A DNA stretch of 64,000 nt, taken from the NCBI RefSeq assembly GCF_023499255.1, contig NZ_CP092183.1, positions 379,501 through 443,500 of the forward strand, written 5' to 3'. This document shows, piece after piece, positions 8,645-16,018 of this stretch; position 1 is the stretch's first letter, and each line of letters opens with the position of its first letter. The DNA is from Couchioplanes caeruleus. GTDB taxonomy: Bacteria; Actinomycetota; Actinomycetes; Mycobacteriales; Micromonosporaceae. Below the pieces are notes generated by a model. It did no database searches. It was given only the letters and a program-made list of their open reading frames with translations, and had not been told where the DNA came from. The position numbers and the translations under genes were made by a program.

Positions 8645-8658
8645 GAACCCGCCGTACG

Positions 8659-8696
8659 CGAAAGCCCGCCAGGTCGATGGACCCGGCGGGCTTCGT
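8659..8696. terminator. Bidirectional terminator hairpin
   Basis: AAGCCCGCC (8662-8670) pairs with GGCGGGCTT (8685-8693), with CGA/TCG flanks and an inner GGTC/GACC pairing. It lies between the convergent PEBP and methyltransferase genes. Confidence 0.75.
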
Positions 8697-8717
8697 CGTC
8701 AACTGCTCAGGGGCAGG

Positions 8718-9431
8718 TCAGCCGGGGACCTTGGCGACCACGAAGACCGACTGGCCGAACGGCGGCTTCACGATCTTCTCGGCGGCCTTGGTGACCGGCA
8801 GCACCACGCTGTCGTAGACCTTCACCATCGGGCCCTCCTTCGGGGCCAGCTTGAAGATGCTCGTCGCGCCGTAGTAGCCGATGAGGCCGAGCGCGTTCGC
8901 GTAGTGCAGCTTCTCGATGGTCAGGCCCGCCTCGGTCATGGCGGCGCGCATCGTCTTCTTGGTGTAGCGGCGGATGTGTCCCGTCGCGATGTCGACCTGG
9001 CTCATCGCGAACATGAACGCCGGCACGATGAGGATGACCCGGCCGCCGGGGCGGACCAGCTCGGCCATGCTGCGCAGGGCGCCGACGTGGTCCTCGATGT
9101 GCTCGAGCACGTTGTACGACACCGCGGCGCTGTACTCACCGGCGGCGTCGGCCGCGGGCAGCAGCATCTGGCGCACGTCGATGTTGGCGTGGTCGGCCAG
9201 GCGCTCCTTGAGCAGCACGAGCCGGTCGGGGTCCGCCTCGGTGGCGGTGAAGTGCGGAACGTGCTCCGCCCACTCCAGGGCGTAGTCGCCGAGACCGCTG
9301 CCGATCTCGATCGGGTTCTCCCCCAGGTAGGGGAGCGCGAGCTCGACGAACCACCGACGGTGGTTCACCGCCATGGCGAGGCCTTCGAGCACTTCGGACT
9401 GGATCCGCTGGTCTCCAGTGATGTCTGCCAT
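8718..9431 (-). CDS. Class I SAM-dependent methyltransferase
   Basis: 237 aa. The SAM-binding motif I is EIGSGLGDYALEW (about 42-54), followed by the acidic strand end TATEADPD, motif IV VSYNVLEHIEDH, and a post-motif strand GGRVILIVPAF. These are Methyltransf_11/12 features. The C-terminal portion (SVVLPVTKAAEKIVKPP) is typical of methyltransferases found beside glycosyl/lipid-modifying genes. The next gene, divergent across 264 bp, is a GT-C-like membrane protein, so a glycan or lipid substrate is possible but not shown. Confidence 0.85.
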   Translation of the reverse strand: MADITGDQRIQSEVLEGLAMAVNHRRWFVELALPYLGENPIEIGSGLGDYALEWAEHVPHFTATEADPDRLVLLKERLADHANIDVRQMLLPAADAAGEYSAAVSYNVLEHIEDHVGALRSMAELVRPGGRVILIVPAFMFAMSQVDIATGHIRRYTKKTMRAAMTEAGLTIEKLHYANALGLIGYYGATSIFKLAPKEGPMVKVYDSVVLPVTKAAEKIVKPPFGQSVFVVAKVPG

Positions 9432-9676
9432 AAGTAGGTTCCCTCGTCTTGCCGATCCGAGCTGACAGCGGGACCGGAAGAGTTAACCATCCGGTGCGTC
9501 CTGCCGAAAGTTGAGCAGGGGGTGGGCGCTCTATTTTTGCCTGATTGAGACATTGCCCGGCGGGTACCCGGGGTTGATACCCATCATGCCCGACGGGTGC
9601 CGACCGCGTCTAAAACGCGTCTTCATATCGGCTCGATCACGCATGGGCCGCCCGTCACAACACTGTTATCAACCTC

Positions 9677-9689
9677 GGTTAGGCTCGCC
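9677..9689 (+). promoter_or_regulatory. Weak iron-box-like motif before membrane protein gene
   Basis: GGTTAGGCTCGCC differs at one base from the core of the actinobacterial DmdR/IdeR iron box (GGTTAGGCTCACC), but the outer triplets do not match. It lies 6 bp before the ATG and could equally be a -10 region of a leaderless transcript. Confidence 0.25.
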
Positions 9690-9695
9690 GATGCT

Positions 9696-11663
9696 ATGAC
9701 GATTACGGGTATTGACTCGACAGGCCAGTCGCCCGGCGGGAACCTTCTGCCACCGCCCCGCGAGGCCGCCGCCGACGACCTGGATGCGGAGCTGATCGCG
9801 CTGGAAAGCGAGGTCGCCGCGCCGATCTCCGTCATACCCGCAGATCGCACGGCGCCCGCCGGTGAGCCGCAGGTCACGCCGCGGCGCCGCTGGTGGCGGT
9901 CTCTCACCTGGCGAGATGCGCTCGCGATTACCTCGTTCATTGCGGTAGCGCTCTTCGTCACAGCTCCGTTGTGGCTCAACCTTGATCATGAGTTGCGCGA
10001 CGATCCACAGGACCAAGCATTTTTTGAGTGGATGTTGGCGCACGGTGCACGCGTGCTCACGGATGGCGTTTATCCGTTCTTCTCGGATCGCATGAATTAC
10101 CCCGATGGGGTGAACATGATGGCCAACACCTCGGTGTTGGCGGTTTCGCTGCCGATGACGCCCGTCACTGCCATCTTCGGGCCGCATGTGGCGTTCAACG
10201 CGTTTCTCACCCTCGCGTTGGCACTCACCGGTATCTCATGGTATTTGGTGCTCTCTCGCCACTTCGTGGCATCCCGGCTCGCGGCGTGGGTCGGCGCCCT
10301 CGTCGCCACCTTCGCGCCGAGCATGATCTCGCACGCCGGCGGCCACCCGAACATCGTCTCGCAGTTCCTGGTCCCGTTGATCATCTGGCGCACCCTCGCG
10401 CTCCGGACGCCCGGCCGGGTGGTCCGCAACGGCCTCGCCCTCGCGGGCCTGCTGGTCTGGCAGGCGTTCATCAACCTCGAGGTCCTGTTCATGACCGCGG
10501 TGGGGCTGGGCGTCTTCTGCGTGGTCATGGGGCTCGTCCGGCGCCGCGGTGGCCGGGCCGAGGCGCTGACGTTCCTGCGCGGCCTCGGCATCGCGGCCGC
10601 CGTCACGGTGGCGCTGCTGGCGTACCCGCTGTGTGTGCAGTTCTTCGGCCCGCAGAGCTACCACGGGCTGCCCGAGTTCGTCCGCTACTTCGGGGCCGAC
10701 CTGGGATCCTTCACCGCGTACGCGCAGCGCTCGATCGCCGGCAACAGCGAGACCGCGGCGCGCCTCGCCCAGAACGCCTCCGAGCAGAACGCGTTCTTCG
10801 GCTGGGGCCTGGTGATCCTGTTCTTCGGCCTGGTGGCGTGGATGCGCCGCAGCGCCGCCGTCCTGACGCTGGCCGGGATCGCGCTGCTGTTCGGCGCGAT
10901 GTCGCTCGGCCCGCAGGTCCGCCTCAACGGCGTCGACACCGGCGTCTCCGGCATCTGGTCGCTGCTGCACAGCGTGCCGGTGCTGAACTCGGCCGTGCCG
11001 ACCCGCTGGGCCATGGCGATCGCGCCGGTCGTCGGCATCGTCCTCGCGCTGGGCTGCCAGAAGGCCTCGGACCTGATGAAGGCCCAGCCGGGCGCGCGGG
11101 GCCCGGTCCGGGTCGCGATGATCACGGCCGTCGCGATGGCGCTGGTGCCGCTCGCGCCGACCCCGCTCGAGACCGTGAAGATGGACCCGGTCCCCGAGTT
11201 CGTCACGTCCGGCGCCTGGCGGCAGTACGTGGACGACAACCACACGATGGTGTCGCTGCCCCTGCCCGACAGCACGTACCCGGACCCGCTGCGCTGGAGC
11301 GCGTACACCGGGCTCGACATGCGCATCGCCAGCGCGTACGCGTTGCTGCCCAGCCAGAACCCGCTCGACCCGGGCGACCGGACGGCTCTGTTCTCGCCGC
11401 CGTGGCGGCCGACCAGCGGCCTGATGACGTCGATCAAGCAGGGCAACCCGATCCCGGAGATCACCGACACCCGGCGCGAGATGACCCTGGCGGACCTGCG
11501 CTACTGGAAGGCCGGCGTCATCGTGCTCACGCCGCAGGTGCGCGACATCGAGATGCTGCGCGCGATGACCGACCTGCTCGGCTTCCAGCCCACCTGGACC
11601 GGCGGTGCGTGGGTGTGGGACGTGCGGAACCTGGTGGACGACCCGAAGGCGACGCTGGGCTGA
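9696..11663 (+). CDS. GT-C-like polytopic membrane protein
   Basis: 655 aa. A 70-residue cytosolic N-terminus precedes about ten or more transmembrane helices. The first external loop has clustered acidic residues and aromatics (NLDHELRDDPQDQAFFEW), the position where GT-C glycosyltransferases carry their catalytic aspartate. The C-terminal ~120 residues are soluble (VSLPLPDSTYPDPLRWSAYT). It probably transfers sugar from a polyprenyl-phosphate donor or is a related membrane enzyme. I chose the ATG at 9696; no Shine-Dalgarno is visible. Codon use changes along the gene: A/T third positions are frequent up to about 10,290, then nearly absent. Confidence 0.68.
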   Translation: MTITGIDSTGQSPGGNLLPPPREAAADDLDAELIALESEVAAPISVIPADRTAPAGEPQVTPRRRWWRSLTWRDALAITSFIAVALFVTAPLWLNLDHELRDDPQDQAFFEWMLAHGARVLTDGVYPFFSDRMNYPDGVNMMANTSVLAVSLPMTPVTAIFGPHVAFNAFLTLALALTGISWYLVLSRHFVASRLAAWVGALVATFAPSMISHAGGHPNIVSQFLVPLIIWRTLALRTPGRVVRNGLALAGLLVWQAFINLEVLFMTAVGLGVFCVVMGLVRRRGGRAEALTFLRGLGIAAAVTVALLAYPLCVQFFGPQSYHGLPEFVRYFGADLGSFTAYAQRSIAGNSETAARLAQNASEQNAFFGWGLVILFFGLVAWMRRSAAVLTLAGIALLFGAMSLGPQVRLNGVDTGVSGIWSLLHSVPVLNSAVPTRWAMAIAPVVGIVLALGCQKASDLMKAQPGARGPVRVAMITAVAMALVPLAPTPLETVKMDPVPEFVTSGAWRQYVDDNHTMVSLPLPDSTYPDPLRWSAYTGLDMRIASAYALLPSQNPLDPGDRTALFSPPWRPTSGLMTSIKQGNPIPEITDTRREMTLADLRYWKAGVIVLTPQVRDIEMLRAMTDLLGFQPTWTGGAWVWDVRNLVDDPKATLG

Positions 11664-11687
11664 GGCCCGGCGGCCGCCTCGGGGCGG

Positions 11688-12494
11688 TCAGGCCTGCTTG
11701 ATGCAGCAGCCCATGCACACCTTGGGCTTGGGCAGCGTGAACGCGAGGCAGCACGTCTTGCGCTGCACGTCCAGCTTGCCGGCGCGGCCGGGGACCAGCT
11801 CGATGAGGTCCTCGACGCCGAGCGCGGTGAGCAGGGTGTCGATGGTCTGCGCGGACGAGCCCGGCATGACGTCGGCCGAGCGCAGGACCGCGTACGCCAC
11901 CCCGGAGGCCAGCGAGCCCATCAGCGTGCGCTTGCCCAGCCGTACCTTCGCGTGGATGGCGTCGAGCAGCGGCGTGAGGTGCTCATCCAGCAGCGAACGG
12001 CGCAGCTCCTCCAGGAGCGCGGCCTCGTCCGCCACGACGCGTACCTCCGGCAGCCCGCTCAGCGCGAGCGGGTCCGACGGCAGCACTGCCACGGTGATGT
12101 CCGGGTGCAGGCCGAGCGTGACGAGCGGCCGCGGGTCGTTGAAGTGCATCAGCACGTCCGTGCCGGTCAGCAGCGGCACCCGGCGCGCGGACGCCCAGCC
12201 CAGCACGGCCGGCAGCGCCAGCCAGTACGTGTACGCCTTCCAGGCCAGCGCGGCCGCGGCGTGCGGCTGGGCCTGCCAGCGGTGCTTCGACGACTCCAGG
12301 AGCACGTCCAGGGCGCTGCCGGCCAGCTCGGCCGAGGGCACCCAGCCCGCGGTGTCACGGATCAGGAGGTCGGGCGCGAGGCCGGGCAGCTGCGTGGAGG
12401 TGCCGAACATGGCGCGCAGGCTCGCGGTGACCGGTGCCAGAGGGGCGTCGGCGAACGATGCGTGACCGGGGGCGTGGTCCAGGGTGGTGGTCAC
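11688..12494 (-). CDS. FhuF-like ferric-siderophore reductase
   Basis: 268 aa from the GTG opening TTTLDHAPG. The C-terminus carries C248-C249-x10-C260-x2-C263, the FhuF [2Fe-2S] pattern (KTCCLAF, CMGC). The N-terminal region (SSKHRWQAQPHAAAALAW, VLMHFNDPRP) agrees with FhuF/FhuF-like reductases. It should release iron from ferric siderophores in the cytoplasm. An iron-box-like palindrome lies about 100 bp upstream, so iron repression is likely. A GTG at 12575 would add 27 charged residues unlike the family; I consider it less likely. Confidence 0.82.
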   Translation of the reverse strand: MTTTLDHAPGHASFADAPLAPVTASLRAMFGTSTQLPGLAPDLLIRDTAGWVPSAELAGSALDVLLESSKHRWQAQPHAAAALAWKAYTYWLALPAVLGWASARRVPLLTGTDVLMHFNDPRPLVTLGLHPDITVAVLPSDPLALSGLPEVRVVADEAALLEELRRSLLDEHLTPLLDAIHAKVRLGKRTLMGSLASGVAYAVLRSADVMPGSSAQTIDTLLTALGVEDLIELVPGRAGKLDVQRKTCCLAFTLPKPKVCMGCCIKQA

Positions 12495-12589
12495 CGGCTG
12501 CCGCCGGGCCCGGGGGAGCAGGGGCTCCACTGGATCACCGTGCTCACCTCGCTGTCGCTCAACCTCTGGGGTCACTCACCGTACCCCGT

Positions 12590-12608
12590 TAAGGCTAGCC
12601 TAACCATG
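12590..12608 (-). promoter_or_regulatory. Iron box (DmdR/IdeR-type operator)
   Basis: TAAGGCTAGCCTAACCATG matches the DtxR-family consensus TTAGGTTAGCCTAACCTAA at 14 of 19 positions, including ten in a row (TAGCCTAACC). It lies upstream of the FhuF-like gene and between it and the divergent XRE-deformylase gene. Binding by an IdeR/DmdR repressor is inferred. Confidence 0.65.
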
Positions 12609-12789
12609 CCACCCCCTGCGCGCCCGGACAGGTGTTCTTCTGCACGAATACCCCCAGCAAGGGTCACCTAACGGAACGTTGCGCCGTTGCCGGAGTCGTC
12701 AAGGTATCTGTCGGCAACGCGCTACTAGCCCCATGCGGACACCGGAAGACATGGACACTGAAATTCCTGTCGCAAAGGGGACATCCGTG

Positions 12790-14370
12790 ATGACCACCTC
12801 GCCTGTCGAGAGGGCCGCCGACCAGTTCGTGACGGCGCTCGCGCAATGGCGGGTCGAGCGCGGGATGACGAAGAAGCAACTCGCCGCCCGGATGGGCTTC
12901 GACCCCTCCTACGTCAGCCACGTCGAAGGCCGCCGGCACAAGCCCACCGAGGACTTCGCCCGGCGTGCCGAGGCGGTGCTGGCCGCCGGCGGCGCCATCT
13001 GGCAGAGATTCCAGGAGTACGACGAGCTGCGGCACGCCCGGGGCGCCACGCTGCACCGCGACCCCCCGGTACCCGTGCAGTGGATGCCGCCCGGCACCGG
13101 GCTCATCGTCGAGCGTGAGGTGGCGGAGCTCACGTACACGCAGGGGGCGTACCGGTGCCGGATCCGCCGGGCGCTCTACAACGCCGGCGTCGAACCCGTC
13201 ACCCGCTACCTGGTGAAGATCGCGGTCGACCGCTACCCGCACGACCCCGCCGGCTCCAACCGCCACCACCGTACGCACCCGCTCAGCTTCGACGAGATGG
13301 ACCTGCACGCGGTCGCGGGCGAGGGCGACGCGGCGGAGCCGATGCACTGGCGGCTCAAGCTCGACCGGGATGCCGCCAAGGAAGTCTGGCTGCTCTTCGC
13401 CAACGACCACGGTCAGTTCCCGCTCTATCCGGGAGAACGGACCACGATCGACTACGCGTACACGGTGGGCGAGGAGAAGTGGGGGCAGTGGTTCCAGCGG
13501 GCCGTGCGCCTGCCCACCCGCAACCTCACCGTACGGCTGGACTTCCCGGTCGAGTTCGAACCCCAGGTGTGGGGCGTCGAGACCTCCCTCGCAGCCGAGG
13601 TGCCGGTCCGTACGCCCCTCGAGCGCCACAACGACGACAAGCGCGCCGTCTTCGAGTGGTCGACCGACGCGCCCCTGCTCAACGCCCGCTACCGCCTCGA
13701 GTGGCGGTTCCGCGGGCAAGCCGCACCCACCGTCGGTGACGACGCAGTCCCGCGACCGGAAGCCGCGGCGGCACCGCACGGGGACACACCCCAGCGGGCC
13801 ACCAACGGTCACGAGCTGAGAGCGAGCCAGCGGATGCGCGGAATCGGCATCGTCCAACGCGGCGCGGACCTGCTGCGCCAGCGCGCCCGTCACTTCCAGC
13901 TGCCCCGCGAGGAGGTGGTCGCCCGCGAAGCCGTGGACGCGCTGCGGACCACGCTGGACCGGCTCGAGGGCGTACACGACTTCAGCAAGGGCGTCGGCCT
14001 CGCCGCCCCGCAGATCGGCCTGGCCGCCGCGGCGGCCGTCGTCCGCCCGCCCGAGCGCGGCGCCGAGCCGGTCGTGCTGCTCAACCCGCGGGTGGTCGAC
14101 GAGTCCGGCGAGACCGACGAACAGTACGAGGGCTGCCTGTCGTTCTTCGACTACCGGGGCCTGGTCCGGCGGCCGCTGCGGGTCGACGTGGAACACGCCC
14201 GCTTCGACGGCACCCGGGTGATCACGTCGTTCGAGCGCGCGATGGCCAGGCTGGTCAGCCACGAGATCGACCACCTCGAGGGCCGCCTGTACGTGGACCG
14301 CATGGCCGCCGACGCGACGCTGGTGCCGGTCGAGGAGTACGGCCAGACCGGCCGGCCGTGGACCTACTGA
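12790..14370 (+). CDS. XRE helix-turn-helix regulator fused to peptide deformylase
   Basis: 526 aa in three parts. Residues 13-70 are an XRE HTH (MTKKQLAARMGFDPSYVSHV). Residues about 93-315 form a beta-rich, uncharacterised domain (YTQGAYRCRIRRALYNAG, FANDHGQFPLYPGE, VRLDFPVEFEPQVWGVE). Residues about 355-526 are a peptide deformylase with all three motifs: GVGLAAPQ (401-408), EGCLS (447-451, metal ligand C449) and HEIDH (491-495, ligands H491/H495 and catalytic E492). The deformylase therefore looks active. Ordinary deformylases are about 180 aa and have no DNA-binding domain. The start is the ATG with AAAGGGG nine bases upstream; a GTG one codon earlier and an ATG at 12751 are alternatives. 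It is divergent from the iron reductase. Confidence 0.85.
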   Translation: MTTSPVERAADQFVTALAQWRVERGMTKKQLAARMGFDPSYVSHVEGRRHKPTEDFARRAEAVLAAGGAIWQRFQEYDELRHARGATLHRDPPVPVQWMPPGTGLIVEREVAELTYTQGAYRCRIRRALYNAGVEPVTRYLVKIAVDRYPHDPAGSNRHHRTHPLSFDEMDLHAVAGEGDAAEPMHWRLKLDRDAAKEVWLLFANDHGQFPLYPGERTTIDYAYTVGEEKWGQWFQRAVRLPTRNLTVRLDFPVEFEPQVWGVETSLAAEVPVRTPLERHNDDKRAVFEWSTDAPLLNARYRLEWRFRGQAAPTVGDDAVPRPEAAAAPHGDTPQRATNGHELRASQRMRGIGIVQRGADLLRQRARHFQLPREEVVAREAVDALRTTLDRLEGVHDFSKGVGLAAPQIGLAAAAAVVRPPERGAEPVVLLNPRVVDESGETDEQYEGCLSFFDYRGLVRRPLRVDVEHARFDGTRVITSFERAMARLVSHEIDHLEGRLYVDRMAADATLVPVEEYGQTGRPWTY

Positions 14371-14377
14371 CGCCTAG

Positions 14378-14453
14378 GGGTGTCCCGCGGATCATGACGG
14401 CCTGCGCCGGGCCCGGCTTCCGCCTCGGCGTCGCCATGATCCGCGGGACACCC
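14378..14453. terminator. Long inverted repeat, probable bidirectional terminator
   Basis: Perfect 19-bp arms, GGGTGTCCCGCGGATCATG (14378-14396) and its complement (14435-14453), enclose 38 bp that contain the palindrome GCCGGGCCCGGC. CGCCTAGG flanks both ends. It fills the gap between two convergent genes, and its right flank overlaps the flavohemoprotein stop codon. Confidence 0.65.
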
Positions 14454-14455
14454 GC

Positions 14456-15568
14456 CTAGGTCTCGGAGAAGCTGTCGTACTTGACGCGGATCGACGGCAC
14501 CTGGAGTTCGGCGAGCGTCTTGAGCGTCGCCCGCACCATCGGCCCGGAGCCGGACACGAAGAAGTCGTGCTCGTTCCACGGGCCGTACCGTCCGACGACG
14601 TCCGAGATGTCGCCCTGCTCGCCGGGGAACGTCGGGTCGTCGCTGCACGCGGTCACCACGGACAGCCACGGGTAGCGGGCGGCGAGGCGGTTGAGGGCGG
14701 CCAGGTCGTACAGGTCGTCGCGGGTACGGGCGCCGAAGAACACATGCACCCACCGCGTTCGGTTGTAGCGCGTCAGCTCCTCCAGCAGGGATTTCACCGG
14801 TGCGAGGCCCGTACCGCCGGCCACGAACACCGCGTCGCGGGTGGACCGCCGGTCCAGGCTCATCGACCCCATCGGCGCCGCGAGGCGGAGCATGTCACCG
14901 ACCTGCAGGCGGCGCACCAGCGCGCTGGAGACCCAGCCGGCGCCGAGCGCGCGGACGTGGAACTCGATCGAGTTGTCCCGCCGCGGCGCGTTCGCCGGTG
15001 AGTAGGTGCGCCACAACCTCGGCTGGAAACGCGGGCACTCCAGGCTCATGTACTGCCCGGCGCGGAAGTCCAGCGGCTGCATCGGCATCACGGTGAAGAC
15101 CGCGATGTCGTGCCCCCGGCGCTCGTGCGCGGTGACCTCGGCGTACCAGTACGGCGGGTTCGTGTCGGCGTCGGCGCCGGCCATCATCTTCGAGGCGATC
15201 ACCGCGTACGCGTCGGCCCAGGCCTGGTCGTACTCGATTCCCCACTGCTCCCCGGCGTAATGCCGCATCGCCTCGATCAGCGCGCCACCCACGACCTCGT
15301 AGTGCTTCGGTTCCACGTGGAACTTGCGATGATCACGGCCCAGCGACCGCAGATAGTCGTCGAACCGCTCGGGATCCTCCAGCGTCTGCACCGCGGTGAC
15401 GATCGCCCCCAGCAACCGGGCCCGCTGCACGTCCATGTGCACGGGGAAGAGCTCCCGGAGATCGGGATGCGACAGGAAGATCCGCGCGTAGAAGTACCCG
15501 GCGACCTTGTCCTGATGCTCCTCGACGAGGCTCCAGCTCTCCTTGAGCAAACGCGCGAGGTCTCCCAT
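14456..15568 (-). CDS. Flavohemoprotein (globin plus FAD/NAD reductase)
   Basis: 370 aa. The globin domain (about 1-130) has the B10 region YFYARIFLSHPDLRELF and a likely proximal His80 in GRDHRKFHVEPKHY. The reductase half has the FAD motif RLWRTYSPAN, the NAD(P)H-binding GGTGLAPVKSLLEEL and the C-terminal FFVSGSGPMV. This is the Hmp-type arrangement: nitric oxide dioxygenase converting NO, O2 and NAD(P)H to nitrate. It is slightly shorter than E. coli Hmp (396 aa). No NsrR-like regulator is adjacent. It is read convergent to the deformylase fusion. Confidence 0.88.
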   Translation of the reverse strand: MGDLARLLKESWSLVEEHQDKVAGYFYARIFLSHPDLRELFPVHMDVQRARLLGAIVTAVQTLEDPERFDDYLRSLGRDHRKFHVEPKHYEVVGGALIEAMRHYAGEQWGIEYDQAWADAYAVIASKMMAGADADTNPPYWYAEVTAHERRGHDIAVFTVMPMQPLDFRAGQYMSLECPRFQPRLWRTYSPANAPRRDNSIEFHVRALGAGWVSSALVRRLQVGDMLRLAAPMGSMSLDRRSTRDAVFVAGGTGLAPVKSLLEELTRYNRTRWVHVFFGARTRDDLYDLAALNRLAARYPWLSVVTACSDDPTFPGEQGDISDVVGRYGPWNEHDFFVSGSGPMVRATLKTLAELQVPSIRVKYDSFSET

Positions 15569-16018
15569 GCCCTAAGCGTGAGCAGCGAAGACGCTGATGC
15601 ATCGCACGCAAGGTGCGACGCGGACGGCACAGATTCCCGACAGTCGGCGCGTCGCTTGCCCGATACGCCGCAATTATGTCGACCTATGGCCGGTGGGCGT
15701 GGGTGATCGGCGCTCCTCGCTGTTCGCCCGGCGCGAACGCGGTCGCGGCCGGCCGGCTGGTCGCGGTCGGCTGGATGATCGCGGCCCGCTGGGTGGTTGC
15801 GGTCGGCCGGGTGGTTGCGGCTGGCCGGGTGGGTGCGGCTGGGTGCGGCTGGCTGGGTGGTTGCGGCCCGCTGGGGTTGCCGCGTTCGCGCCGACGATCG
15901 TGCCGGCGCGCGCTCGAGCTGGGCGGCGACCAGCGGGGGCGACCGACCGCCCCTTCGCGGCCCATCGTCCTGTCTGCGATCGATCGCCTGTCTGCGGTCG
16001 ACCCGCTCTCCGCGGCCG
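15569..16018. other. 450-bp region without a convincing gene
   Basis: This gap precedes the flavohemoprotein start and follows the EcsC-like stop. It contains the degenerate repeat at 15781-15880. Open frames here on both strands are low-complexity (Arg/Gly- or Pro/Thr-rich) and lack ribosome-binding sites, so I call none. Confidence 0.55.
15781..15880. repeat. Degenerate GC-rich tandem repeat
   Basis: About five imperfect 14-20-bp units, such as GGGTGGTTGCGGTCGGCC, GGGTGGTTGCGGCTGGCC and GGGTGGTTGCGGCCCGCT, separated by shorter GGGTGCGGCT units. It sits in the intergenic region before the flavohemoprotein gene. Confidence 0.6.

Noticed and set aside
14378..14460. The long inverted repeat as a miniature transposable element
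   Set aside because: Position exactly between two convergent genes and the hairpin form fit a terminator; no target duplication seen.
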